Source: Artemisia argyi
Lineage: Eukaryota > Streptophyta > Magnoliopsida > Asterales > Asteraceae
Assembly: GCA_030686995.1 (NCBI GenBank)
Contig: CM060696.1
Location: 7,546,487-7,610,486, forward strand
DNA length: 64,000 bases
Reading direction: 5' to 3'
Under the pieces are notes generated by a model. That model was not told the origin of the DNA, searched no databases, and was given only the letters and a program-made list of their open reading frames with translations. Positions 46,345 to 57,562 of this stretch are shown piece by piece (positions within the stretch are counted from its first letter, which is position 1; each line of letters opens with the position of its first letter). A program made the translations under genes and the position numbers.

Positions 46345-47910
46345 TTACGTTAGTTGGATGTAAATAGTTAGGGGCATAAGATTTACTTCTGATCCTTGGT
46401 CGGCGAAAGCACTAAGATATTTCAAATCCCCGATGCTAGTTGGTATCTCAAAGTTCCCACACGCAATCTGCTTAGTAGCCACTTTTTGTACCAATAGCCT
46501 CTCGAATATTGACCCCCCAGGTAACGTATCATACTCATCTTTTCCCTTTTCCTCTTTCTCAGAACCCTGTTTGGAAGGTTGGTTACACCCGTCACCCTTA
46601 ATCCAATTTGTTATGGTGTTTTCATTTATATCATGTTTCAGGTAGTGACTCAAGGGTTGGGATTTTGGTGGCTTATCTAAGGTCTGTTTAGTAGAGGCTT
46701 CTACCTTCTCGTCATCCTTGTGGACAATTGTGATGGAATTAAAAAATTGGGTAGTGGTGGTGACGCTTTCCTTCCTTAGTAGCATTCTCTTGGGGGTTCT
46801 CTGGTTGGCATACTCCTCCAATAGACTCATCATCTCATTCATTTTCTCTTGCATCTCATCTTTTTGCTTATAAACTGCTTCCTCGAATCTAGCAAGCCGA
46901 TCTGAATGAGTTGCCATATATTCTCTCATCCTAGCTTCAAACTCTGAGCTAAGCTCCTCGGGAGGGGAAAAAGGTGGGGCATAGTTTTGAAAAGTCTCGA
47001 TATTTTCTCTAAAAGGTGACTCTGATAATGGTGTTGAAGTCGGTTTCGAGACAGAATTGACAGTAGCCCGCCTAGGACTTAAAGGTCTCCTTTGCCTTTC
47101 CTCAAAATAGTCAACTTTTGCCTCGAGTTTGCATAGGAGCTCATCAGGGATTTCGGTGGTTCCTCCAGATGTTGAGACTGCATTGATGGCCGCTTTTATT
47201 GTATGATTAAACTCCCACATCTCTTGATTATCGGCGGCGAGCTCCTCAATAATTGCCCAGGACTCCTCGGCGTTCTTATCACGCAGTTTACCTCCCACGG
47301 CCCTATCGATTGTGCGTTTAGTGTGATAGTCAACATGGTCGTAGAAAATCTGAACTAGTAACCAAAGGTTTATACCATGATGAGGGACCTTATGGAGGAG
47401 ATCCTTAAAACGGGCCCATGCTTCGTAGAAAGTTTCACCCTGATGTTGTTCAAACATCAAAATGTCATTTCTAATCATTGCAGTCTTCCCCGGTGGGAAG
47501 AATTGAGTAAGGAAGCGATTGGTGAGATTATCACATGTGGTGATGGATCCCTCGGGTAAACGCTCAAGCCATTGACTAGCTTGATCCCATAGAGAGAATT
47601 GGAATAGGCGTAATCGGGTTGTCTCTCTAGTTTCAACATCTAGGTCTATGGAATCTACGATTTTAAGGAAGTCCTTAAGATGTTGGTTTGGATCTTCGGA
47701 ACAAAGTCCATGGAATGCACATCCGCTTTGCACCAACTGGATGGTGTCGGATCGCAAGGGGGTTACATTGGCTCCGGTGAGCTCAATGGTGTTTCGGTAG
47801 CCTTGGTGGCTAGGTCAGGAATACTCTCCTAAGGTTCGGGGCCTAAGAGGTTCTAGTGGTGGGTTTTGTTGTGGTGGGATGACGGGTTCAAAGATGTTCC
47901 CATCGTCCAT
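46345..47910 (-). pseudogene. gag: Ty3-type gag with protease active-site half
   Basis: The ATG at 47910 opens MDDGNIFEPVIPPQQNPPLE. An in-frame TGA at 47817-47815 (where CGA/Arg fits) breaks it. The frame is then open for about 490 codons to 46345. Retrotrans_gag domain: FHGLCSEDPNQHLKDFL, LRLFQFSLWDQASQWLERLP, NRFLTQFFPPGKT, FEQHQGETFYEAWARFKDLL. A basic, Pro/Ser-rich and coiled-coil part follows, then the protease start with SAFADQGSEVNLMPL. The catalytic Asp is present, but the triplet is DQG rather than D[ST]G. No zinc knuckle is evident. This gag type is very common in Asteraceae Ty3 elements. It ends by frameshift at 46345. Confidence 0.82.
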
Positions 47911-48057
47911 GATGTCGGGTGGTGAAAAGTTACGAACAAAAACACAAAGAAATAAGATAGACTAAAGAAAACCTAAAAATAAAAATAAAATCTTACTAGA
48001 AAGGAATCTAGCAAGTAGACCTAATAAAAAGATATTCTAACCTAGACAATAACTATT

Positions 48058-48075
48058 CCCCGGGCTACGACGCCA
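48058..48075 (-). promoter_or_regulatory. Element B primer binding site
   Basis: The minus strand has TGGCGTCGTAGCCCGGGG six bases after the LTR, a diverged tRNA-Asp-type site. Confidence 0.65.
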
Positions 48076-48081
48076 AAAACT

Positions 48082-49493
48082 TGATGCGTAGGGATTGCAC
48101 CAGGCTTTACCTCTCAAGGGATCTTGAGAAGCTTACAACCCCCACCAGGCTGTGTACCTGATCGTTGTAGTATAGTATAGTGACAAGTACCAGGGGATTG
48201 ATCGTTCAGCTAGGAATAGTGTCGCTAGGATTAGAAAACCTAAATACTAGTTCTAGAGACGAGGAATGATTATTTTTGTATTTTTATATTTTTTTGAAAG
48301 CAAGTAAAAATCTCGGGTTTGAAGGATTTGGGCGGAATTAGTTGCTAGTCAACTAACCCAATACTAAAGATGCAATCAAAATAAAATAGTAGAAATGAAA
48401 ATAAAACTAAATTAAACTAAGGTTGTGAGCAATAAGTGGAGAAATGTGTTTACTTAGATTTCACTACTCCCTAGATATCTTTTACACGTTAATTACTTGT
48501 TATAGTTGCGTGGATGACGGATTGTATTCCTTAATACCATTCATGGTGTGGCGCACTTAACTCCCCAATCCTATGAGTGCCTACTTCACTCCTATGTCGA
48601 GCCGGCTAAGAAGCTCCTAACATGGGATCATTAGAATTTACTCATGCGTTAAATAAAACCAATAAAACCTAGTGCACATCGGTTCATGTTTCCTCAGACG
48701 TTCAAGCATGTTACCATTTGGAGATCTGCCAGTTTTCTTAAGCCTAACATCGAAATTATTCATCCAATACAACCATAAATAAGTAATCAACACATAATCA
48801 ACATCTAGGTTTCATTAGATCTAAGCAAACACAAGATAAATCTAGCCTAGCATGGTGGAATTAAGACAAGCACAAGATATAGACAACAAACACATAGACA
48901 TATTGATTGAATTAGAAGAACACTTATCTCAATTACACATGTAAGGGTTCAAGGGCTGAAAACCCTTGAAAAACCTGTAAAAATCGTATATGGTTCGGCC
49001 TTAGGGTTTCTCCCAACTTGTTCCTCTTAATGGATGAAAATTAGAAAACTATATATAGGAAATTGAGGCTGACGGCGTAAAGACCAAATGGGTGACGCCG
49101 TCATCTCGCTGCCAAAAGAATTCTCGGACTGCCTTGATCTACATCTGACGCCGTCACGTTATATATTTTTCCAGGCCGTCACGTATTTAACTCTTGACGC
49201 TCTTCCTTGTGACACCTTCATTTCTGTATTGGGCCGTCATGAAAATTACTCTTGACGCCGTCAAATTGTTGCTCTTGACGCCGTCACCTACTGTTCCCAG
49301 CTTGGAAAATTAAGTCTTTGGCGTTTTCTTCACTTTTATGCTCCTAAAATGTCCGAATTGCTTCCTTTTCCAGATTTCACTCCCAAAGTACCTAAAATCA
49401 CAAAAAGGAACAATTTAGGGCAATATTTGATCAAATAAATTCAATTCCAGGCTTAAATGACCCCCTAAAAGTGGTTCATTTTTTGCCTCATCA
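48082..49493 (-). repeat. 5' LTR of element B
   Basis: 1412 bp, same ends as 41962-43373. It keeps the TATA box (CTATATATAGG read on the minus strand, near 49050) and the GACGCCGTCA words at 49070-49290. Confidence 0.92.
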
Positions 49494-50355
49494 CTTATAA
49501 TGAACAATTATTACTTTAAGTTTTATGAAAGTTTTCTTATTTACTTGTGTTTTAATATGATTGCTATGGAGTAATTTGTGATATACTTGTGTATATGATG
49601 TGATTGGTTATTGGAGTATTATTTTATGAAAAATGTGATACATGAAAACATATCTATTTTTATGAGTTTGTTGATGTAACATCTTTTCTTGCTTAATTTG
49701 TCGGTAAAAACAATTTCTTGAAAAATAGGTCCGAAAGGATTTTTAACTTGTTTTTATTGCAAAATATTAATGCACCAAATTAGTATGGAATAGGATGCTT
49801 GACAACCATCTTATTTACTTATTAAAATAGATTTGAGACGATTTCATCACGAAAAAGGACCGAAAGGATTCGTAGGAATTCATAAGGAACAAATTGATTT
49901 TCTAAACAACCATGTGTTTATAGGATTGTTATACTAATTTGATATGTCCGAAAGGAGTCATTTAGGTGATAGAATTCTTAGTAGTAGTGAAAACATGACA
50001 TACATCATTGATTGTATAACTACTCATTTTTAGTTGCGCATCATAACAAGTTTTACACCAAACTTCGTACTCAAATTGTTACGATACTCCTAATTACCAA
50101 TCAAGGAATTATGCGCAAGTATATGTTTAGTTTTTATTGAGTTTCTTTTAAATTAAGATTTTACATAAATTTGGATTGACAACCCTTATTTAACAAACAT
50201 TTTATTTATTACTAAAACCGCCAAATCCCTTGGGACGATCTCAACTTACCCACCTTTATTACACCGGACGAGTATACTTGCTCGTATGTGCTAGATAATA
50301 ATCGGATAATTCGTGTTTATAAATTTTAAAACTTGTATTAATAAAACGCACATCA
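49494..50355 (+). repeat. 5' LTR of element C (last 862 bp)
   Basis: Begins CTTATAATGAACAA at the B boundary and ends ACGCACATCA. It is near-identical to 56706-57562. Confidence 0.9.
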
Positions 50356-50361
50356 AGTTTT

Positions 50362-50379
50362 TGGCGCCGCTGCCGGGGA
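50362..50379 (+). promoter_or_regulatory. Element C primer binding site (tRNA-Asp type)
   Basis: TGGCGCCGCTGCCGGGGA lies six bases after the LTR end; one change from the Athila/Tat consensus. Confidence 0.8.
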
Positions 50380-50477
50380 TTTGATTAATTTTCTTGGTTT
50401 TTAGTAATTAAATTGTTTGTAATTTATGAAATTTTAAAGTTTTTAGAGTAAAAAGTAAAAAAAAAATGGTTTTTTGA

Positions 50478-50880
50478 CCAACCGAATCGGATGGGTAACC
50501 ATCCGATCGGTTGGTGGTCTCGGTAAAATTATTGGATTCTGTTTTTTAGTAATTAATTTCTATTTTTCTGTTTTTAGTTAATTAGTTTTAATAATTATAT
50601 AATTAATGTTAGTTTTTAATAGTTTTAAGATGCAATTATTAGTCATTTTAATGTTTTAGAAGTTTTAATTTCAATTAATGATTTAGTAATTCTTAAAGAC
50701 ACCTTAGTTAATGCTTTTATTGTTTTTAATCTCATAATTAAAGTTTTATTAAATATTAGTTTTATATAAAAAAAATTAGTGTAAAAACTCCAACCGATTC
50801 GGTTGTGGGTTCCAACCGATCGGTTGGAGGTGGTCATTTGTGCCAACCGATTCGGATGGGATACAAACCGATCGGTTGGG
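50478..50880. repeat. CCAACCGATCGGTTGG-type palindromic words in the C leader
   Basis: Six words: 50478-50495, 50499-50514, 50790-50805, 50812-50827, 50843-50860, 50866-50880. One more lies at 52326-52342 and four in the 3' LTR (56226-56315). Variants keep self-complementarity (CCATCCGATCGGATGG) or hold one extra base in the centre (GATTCGG, GAATCGG). Blocks are followed by CTCGGTAAAATT. Confidence 0.85.
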
Positions 50881-51063
50881 CATCTCGGTAAAATTTTAGA
50901 CATTTTCAATTTTTAGTTTATTTTCTATTCTTAGTGTTTTATTTAGTTAATTTACTTGTTCTTATTTCATATTAAGAGTTTATTTGATTATAACTAACCC
51001 TCATGCTAATGATTTGGATTTTTCTTTATGGTTATGTTATAGTTAGTAAGTGCTTAAGTTAAA

Positions 51064-52227
51064 ATGGAGAATTTGAGCCAAATTTCTGCGTATTTGAAAG
51101 ACTTGGAAGATATGTTCAAGGATTCCGGTGATTCCTTGGAAAAGTTGGAGAGTATGTTGGAAAAAGCAAAGTTGGATTTAGAAGGAGAAGAAGTTGTTGG
51201 TGACAATGTTTCTTATTTGCCACATGAAATGTGTTATCCAAAGAAGGAGAAGGAGAGCAAAGTTGTTGTTTTCACTAGAGCACCACCTAAGAAATATGAT
51301 GCTCCACACATTAGGTATTCTACACCTTGTGCGGTGGAAGGAGTTAAAGCGTGGGATGGGGAATTGAATATGGAATATGGAGACAATTACATTTCGGAAG
51401 AAATGCTTGACAAACTTGGTTTTGTTAGGCTTGATTATGGAAGTTATGGTAAGAAGGAAGTGAAAGGAGTTAGAGTGAATATTCATGGTCACATCTTTAA
51501 AGTTGATTTTGTTGTTTTGTAGTATACTAATGAAGATGAATCGGAAGTGATTTTTGGTAGAGATTTTTTAGTGAATACCAAGTGTAGTTTGGATTTTGCA
51601 CTTGGGGAGTTGAAAATTAACATAAGTGATTTGGAAGAAGGGAAGAGTGTGAATGATATGCTTGTTGATGTTTGTGAAGGAATGGAAATGATGAAGGAAG
51701 GAAAGGATGAAGTTTGTAAGATGGGTAAAGTTAACCGAAACAAAACACTATTGAACAAATTAACCCAACCCTCCACCCAAAAAGAAAACAAATCATCATC
51801 ATCCAAAACACCACCCAATTCACCAAAAAGTACCAAACCTTTAACCAAAGAGCAAAAACAAGCTATTTTGGAAAATCTTGAAGCAAAAATTAGTGAATTG
51901 ATGGAAAACAAACCGATCATTGAAGTGTTGAGGAATTATATGGAGTATAGGAAGAAGTTAGATGGAGTTATGTTGGCAAAGTCTAAGTTGGAGGATAATA
52001 TTTTTGATGAAGTAGATGAGAGAAGGATAATTGAGAATGGGCTCCCAAAGAAAATGAATGATCCCGGAAATTTTGTTGAACCGGTTAAAATTAATGGGAC
52101 AACTCCTTTATATGCATTAGCCGATACGGGTTCTAGTGTGAGTATTATGCCTTATCCATTGTATCATAAGTTAGGATTAAGAGACCCTACACCTAACAAT
52201 TCTAAACTCACTATGGCGGATAATTAG
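51064..52227 (+). pseudogene. Tandem retropepsin-like domains, one in-frame stop
   Basis: Starts MENLSQISAYLKDLEDMFKD with a short coiled coil. The first protease-like domain (about residues 105-185) has second-half signatures (VNIHGHIFKVDFVVL, VIFGRDFLVNTKCSLDF) but no D[ST]G. A TAG at 51520-51522 interrupts it. After a Lys/Asn/Ser-rich linker a second domain begins at residue 340 with a proper active site (YALADTGSSVSIMPYPLY). It stops at 52227 (TMADN, TAG) before its second half. Both pieces share one frame. This layout is familiar from Asteraceae gag/protease proteins. Only the second domain could be catalytic, and it is truncated. Confidence 0.7.
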
Positions 52228-52453
52228 AAGTACTCAAGAATGGGAGATTACAAGTTAGGAAGAAGTTCGGATTGATTGGAAAACGTTTAGGATGGATTGA
52301 GGATGAATATGGTTTGCAGAAAACTCCAACCGAATCGGTTGGACGCCTCGGAAAAATTTTTGACAATTTTTGAAAATGTGTTTTCTAGTTTCTAAATTGA
52401 TTGGTATTAGTTCTTATACTTATATACTAACCTAATTTGAGATTTCTTTCAGG
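52228..52453 (+). other. Inter-ORF stretch, possible intron end
   Basis: Non-coding. It contains CCAACCGAATCGGTTGG (52326-52342) with the CCTCGGAAAAATT tail, and ends in TTTCTTTCAG, a good splice-acceptor match directly before the next open frame. Confidence 0.4.
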
Positions 52454-53994
52454 AAAATGTTGCAAGATTGGAACGAAATCCGATTGTTAACAAGTATTTG
52501 AAAAGGAACGAGAGGAAGAGGATTACTTTCAGTTAACCGGAGTCTAATGAGAATGTCAAGTTTTCTCATGTGCAAAACAAAGATGAGAAGAATGCGTATA
52601 GAGAAAGTCTTTCAAAACTTCAAGAGAGGAAGATTGCTAAGCCTAGGTTGATTGATTGGGAATTGCTTGAGGAGTATGAATGTGAGGATCTATTGAGGAG
52701 CATGATGACTATGGTTTATGTGTATCCTGGAGATGGAGATAGGTTTGAAGATTATTCTTGGGAAAGAGCTTTTAGTATTCGTGAAGATGTTTACAAGGAA
52801 TGGTGTTTGGAGTTCTTTTCTACGTTCTACTTTGATAGAAAGGTAAATGATGTTCTTGGAGATGTTTGTGTTTGGTTTAGATTGTGTGGTCGCGAACATG
52901 CTTTATCTTTGCCAAAATTTGCAGTTGCACTTGGTTTGTATGAGGAGAGTGAGATTCAACATAGGTTGTTTGGACCACATTTTGTGAGTTTAGCTAGAGG
53001 TAATGATCAATACACGGGTATTGATGAATATTGGAATAGAATTGGTGATCCAACTTGTCTTAGGAGAAATTCTTCTAGGATTAGGAATCCATTGTTGAAG
53101 GTTTTACAAAAGTTGATTTCTTGGGGATTGATACATAGGAGCGGTGGACAAGACAAATGTAGTCAACCGGACCTATGGGTGATGAAGTTGATGGAGGAAG
53201 ACAAGAATGGGAATGTGGCATGGATTATTTCCGATTATCTTTCGAAGAGAGCACCGGGGATTAAGAAACAAAGTGAAGTTTGTGGAGGTCATTATGTGAC
53301 CATGTTGGCTAAAAATCTTAGGTATTTTAATGATGATGAGTTGAGGAAGTGTAGAGTGAGATTGGAGAGTGAGATATGGGATGCTTTTAGTTTTGGGAAA
53401 GCATTGGATAGGATTAACAAGACTTTGGGACCTTGGATCGAACCAAGTGTGGGGGCACAATCCGGAGCTTATGCGGGAGCGCCTTCACAACCTCAAATGG
53501 GGAGTTTTCCGGGTAATACCTAAAGTGGTTTTGATTCAGGATGGGGTGATTGGAACCGTGAATTAAATGCTATTGAGTGTAGGGATGTTTGGAGAGATTC
53601 AATGCAAATGAGGAATAACTACAACTATGATTATTCCATGCCTATGATCCAACATTTGGCACGAGATGCCAATTATGAGGTACCTACCTACAACCCACCA
53701 AATGTTCCACCATACCCTTTACCGTATTCTCCATATCCCTATCCTTATCCTGGTTATTCACCATTTCCCGAGCCATATCCTCCATACGGTAGACTTCTCG
53801 AGTATGGTAGTTCAGGTGTTAATGTGGGTGGACCAAGTTTTAATCCTGGAGGATCGAGTTATGATGTTGGAGGTTCGTCATCTAGAGCTGGAAAGAAGAA
53901 GAGACGAGTGGTGGACGAGGACGATGAAGAAGATGTTGATGAGGATGAAGAGGAAAGCGAGGACGAGTTCATTTGTTCCGATGTGAGTTATTGA
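52454..53994 (+). pseudogene. ATHILA-type ORF (gag-like) with two in-frame stops
   Basis: Open from the acceptor-like CAG at 52453, with an in-frame TAA at 52534 and another at 53521. Everything to 53994 stays in one frame. The core matches the plant Athila ORF1 pattern: KEWCLEFFSTFYFDRKVND, VWFRLCGREHALSLPKFAVA, LGLYEESEIQ, IRNPLLKVLQKLISWGLIHR, GGHYVTMLAKNLRYF. The tail after 53521 has a Pro/Tyr-rich part (YPLPYSPYPYPYPGYSPFPE), a Gly/Ser part, a basic patch (GKKKRRV) and an acidic run (DEDDEEDVDEDEEESEDE). A structural role is assumed for the family. Broken here. Confidence 0.75.
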
Positions 53995-54325
53995 TGGTGA
54001 CGTTTGATCACATGGATTATGGTTGGTTTTAAAAACAATTATGTGTCGAACAATTTCTATTTCTAATATCTTTACCTATTTCTAGTAGGATTTATAACGT
54101 AACATAATTTTCTATTTATTTTGTTTAGATATGTTTTTGTTTGTGTTTGTTTGGTTGTTTCGTATATTTTGCAGTTTTCTTGCAGGAGTTTTATTACGGA
54201 AGCATATAGTTGATCAACAGTTGGTAAACTCATTTGCTTATTATAATTAAATATGCATGTTGCGTATTTAACTCCGGTATTTTCTAAATTTTTCCATTTC
54301 CTTACTTTGAAGTTATTTTTTTTTT

Positions 54326-54358
54326 ACATTGAAGACAATGCAAAACTTAAGTGTGGGG
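54326..54358 (+). promoter_or_regulatory. Hairpin plus AAGTGTGGGGG module in C
   Basis: CATTG, loop AAGA, CAATG (54327-54340), then AAGTGTGGGGGAAGG from 54348. Confidence 0.65.
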
Positions 54359-54609
54359 GAAGGAAGAAAATAGAAAAATTGCATAATTTTTAAATTTTTA
54401 TTTAAAATTTTTGTTTTAGAGTCGTGAACTTTAGTAACTAGTATTAGTTCGCCCTTCATATTTTAGTTAAAATAAGGTTGATTTTATGGTATATAATAAT
54501 GATATTTTTGGACAATAAATTCAAGTTTTAAAGAGCAATTTGTTTCGGAATTGATAACATTTGCTAGCACAATCTTATACCCTTATTACTTTAAATTGTG
54601 AGGATTAGT

Positions 54610-54610
<1 letters not shown>

Positions 54611-54656
<46 letters not shown>

Positions 54657-55183
54657 AGAATAGTATTTCTTATACTATTTACATATTTCATGATGAGTGT
54701 GCCGGTGGTTGTGTTAATTCTAGAACTTGTACTTGTTATGCATTACGGTTAAAATCATTTTCGAATGATAAGGATATATTCATATGATAAGAGGCAAACT
54801 TAGGAATAAAACCAAATGGCCATCCATTTACAAAATAATTTTTGCTAACCACATTGATTAGTTAACGTCGTATTTGGAACCCATTTGTTAGCATTCATCT
54901 TTAGCACTAGATACCCTTAGTTTCACCCTTTGAGCCATCCTTTTCATTTAGTTTAATCCAGAAAAGTACAAAAATATTTTACACCTTAAACCTTAGCCTA
55001 ACCCTTATCAAAGTCTAAATGGTGGATTGCTAGTTGCTTGGTTGTTGGTTAGTTTTTGATGATTATTAGTTAGTCACATTTCACAATTCATGTGTGTGCC
55101 ATTCCAACAAGATGAAGGATGCATACTTCCTTTTTGTATTTTTTGTGGTGTATGCTTATGCGAAGTGTGGGGGAGGTGATATG

Positions 55184-55215
<32 letters not shown>
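54611..55215 (+). repeat. T43 and A32 homopolymers about 530 bp apart
   Basis: 54611-54653 is T43 and 55184-55215 is A32. In an RNA they could pair into a long A-U stem enclosing about 530 nt. Confidence 0.85.
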
Positions 55216-55218
<3 letters not shown>

Positions 55219-55819
55219 AGAATAAGTCATCGCAACTATAAGGTGACAAATATAGCCAATGTGTTATATTATTATGAGTAAAGAAAGTCATGAGATATGT
55301 TGTTAGCCGATGTGCTAAGTTTGAAGAACATTTTTATGGTGAATCGATGTATCAACATGTGGAAGTTCGAAGAGGAGAAAGATGGTAACTATTATCATTT
55401 TTGGGTTTGTGGATTATTTGAGATTAGCAACTATGGGACTTAGACTTTGATTTTATTTTTTCTTTTAAAACCAATTTCATAAATATTCTCATGCCTTATC
55501 CTTACCTTTTTGACTTAGTGTAATTATTTTGCACGAAAGTTTATAAAACCCTTAGCCTTAACATTACAACCCGAATAAAAGACCTCTTTGATGAATTATT
55601 CTATTGTTTTGATACTTGTACAAGCCTATGGTAAGAAACATAAATCATGACTGTGCAATGAGTGATCTATTAATTGTTACACATATTGAGTGATGAGTGA
55701 ATTTCAAATTATTTTCGTGAGGTGTTTTGAATTGTTATCAAGCTCTTTATTTACTTGATTGAGTTCAAATAAGATATTTGCACTATTGCCATTGAATTCA
55801 ATTTTCTTTTGATTAAGAC

Positions 55820-55856
55820 TTGCTCGAGGGCGAGCAAAGCTCAAGTGTGGGGGATT
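55820..55856 (+). promoter_or_regulatory. Hairpin and polypurine tract before the C 3' LTR
   Basis: TTGCTCG, loop AGGG, CGAGCAA (7-bp stem), then AAGTGTGGGGGATT up to the LTR. It differs from A/B by a T-A to C-G pair exchange in the stem. Confidence 0.75.
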
Positions 55857-57562
55857 TGATAACGCTCAAATTTAACATATTTTTAGTCGCGTTATTGTTT
55901 GATTTATGAGTGGAAATTGGTCATATTTGTATATATTTGTTACTTAATCGTTGAAAAGTGTTTATACATGCAAATATAGCCAAAAGCAAGTAAAAATGAT
56001 TAAAAGATGAAGAAATGAAGTGGACATGCATTTTTGGAGAGTTTCAAGAGGATCAAGGAAGAAAGAAACGTTGCATGAATAAAAGGATTTGATAAAGACA
56101 AGTTCACTACACGAAATTATCAAGGAAATATCAAGTTCTAATGGACAAAGTCATGCCACGAAGAAAAATATTGCATGCAATGTAAAATGACAAAGAAAAG
56201 ACAAAGAAACATGTTCAGACTAAATCCAACCGATCGGTTGCAAACCGCAACCGGATCAGCTGGAAACATGCCAGAATTGACCATCCGATCGGATGGAGAG
56301 AAACCGATCGGTTGGTGATAACTGAAGTTACAAGTTTTGCATTAATTGGCGAATTTACTCCCTATAATCATGTGTGGCTGATCATTTCTGCTTATTTACT
56401 GAGGAGGGACGTTTTTACTTGAAGCATAACTGTCATTAAGCTATATAATGAGCACTTAGGGCCTAGAGATACTTGTACCACCGTTATCTAACTTAGTATT
56501 ATACCAAATCTTGTTAGCTTATCTTATATTGTCTGAAAGTTTACTAAATATTGTAAAAACGTCCAGAACGTGTTGAGTTAGAGTCTCAAGCATTGGTTCG
56601 AGTGTGGAGTTGTTTACTTACATTGGTGAGCAATTGGAGGAGTGTGGTTGCTATAGTTCCACAAGTTTACTCATTGTAATTTTCAAGACTAGGTACACCT
56701 TGATACTTATAATGAACAATTGTTACTTTAAGTTTTATGAAAGTTTTCTTATTTACTTGTGTTTTAATATTATTGCTATGGAGTAATTTGTGATATACTT
56801 GTGTATATGATGTGATTGGTTATTGGAGTATTATTTTATGAAAAAGGTGATGCATGAAAACATATCTATTTTTATGAGTTTGTTGATATAACATCTTTTC
56901 TTGCTTAATTTGTCGGTAAAAACAATTTCTTGAAAAATATGTCCGAAAGGATTTTCAACTTGTTTTTATTCCAAAATATTAATTCACCAAATTAGTATGG
57001 AATAGGATGCTTGACAACCATCTTATTTACTTATTAAAATAGATTTGAGACGATTTCATCACGAAAAAGGACCGAAAGGATTCGCAGGAATTCATAAGAA
57101 AAGAATTGATTTTCTAAACAACCATGTGTTTATAGGATTGTCATACTAATTTGATATGTCCGAAAGGAGTCATTTAGGTGATAGAATTCTTAGTAGTAGT
57201 GAAAACATGACATACATCATAGATTGTATAACTATTCATTTTTAGTTGCGCATCATAACAAGTTTTACACCAAACTTCGTACTTAAATTGTTACGATACT
57301 CCTAATTACCAATCAAGGAATTATGCACAAGTATGTGTTTAGTTTTTATTGAGTTTCTTTTAAATTAAGATTTTACATAAATTTGGATTGACAACCCTTA
57401 TTTAACAAACGTTTTCTTTATTACTAGCCAAATCCCTTGGGACGATCTCGACTTACCCACCCTTATTACACCGGACGAGTATACTTGCTCGTATGTGTTA
57501 GATAATAATCGGATAATTCGTGTTTATAAATTTTAAAACTTGTATTAATAAAACGCACATCA
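55857..57562 (+). repeat. 3' LTR of element C
   Basis: 1706 bp, TGATAACGC to ACGCACATCA. Four palindromic words lie at 56226-56315 and a TATA box at 56441-56450 (CTATATAATG). Confidence 0.9.
56441..56450 (+). promoter_or_regulatory. TATA box of the C LTR
   Basis: CTATATAATG, about 130-220 bp after the palindromic words; the same word-then-TATA order as in the A family. Confidence 0.5.

Larger units (their letters stand above)
41962..49493 (-). mobile_element. Element B: A-family LTR retrotransposon with gag and protease, no RT
   Basis: Two 1412-bp LTRs (41962-43373, 48082-49493) of the A family in reverse orientation enclose, in its own sense, a PBS, gag, protease, a protease/integrase-tail fusion, the shared 3' non-coding region and a hairpin-PPT. 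RT, RNase H and the integrase core are deleted. The flanks are CTATT (left) and CTTAT (right). They do not match and belong to different elements (D-like LTR versus C LTR), so there is no target duplication. Confidence 0.85.
53995..55819 (+). other. Non-coding 3' region of element C
   Basis: No long ORF. It holds the hairpin module at 54326-54358, a T43 run (54611-54653), AAGTGTGGGGGAGG at 55164 and an A32 run (55184-55215) just after it. The layout parallels the 3' regions of A and B despite little sequence identity. Confidence 0.65.
49494..57562 (+). mobile_element. Element C: Athila-like LTR retrotransposon, non-autonomous, 5' LTR truncated by B
   Basis: The partial 5' LTR (49494-50355) matches the second half of the 3' LTR (56706-57562). 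A tRNA-Asp-type PBS, two ORF regions, a long 3' non-coding region and a hairpin-PPT lie between. The ORFs are retropepsin-like and ATHILA-like; RT and integrase are missing. The usual gag-then-protease order is reversed. Confidence 0.85.

Noticed and set aside
45888..46353. Plus-strand ORFs of 124 and 112 codons
   Set aside because: Antisense to the protease/integrase-tail fusion of element B.
51178..51920. Minus-strand ORFs of 104 and 143 codons
   Set aside because: Shadows of the retropepsin-like ORF of element C.
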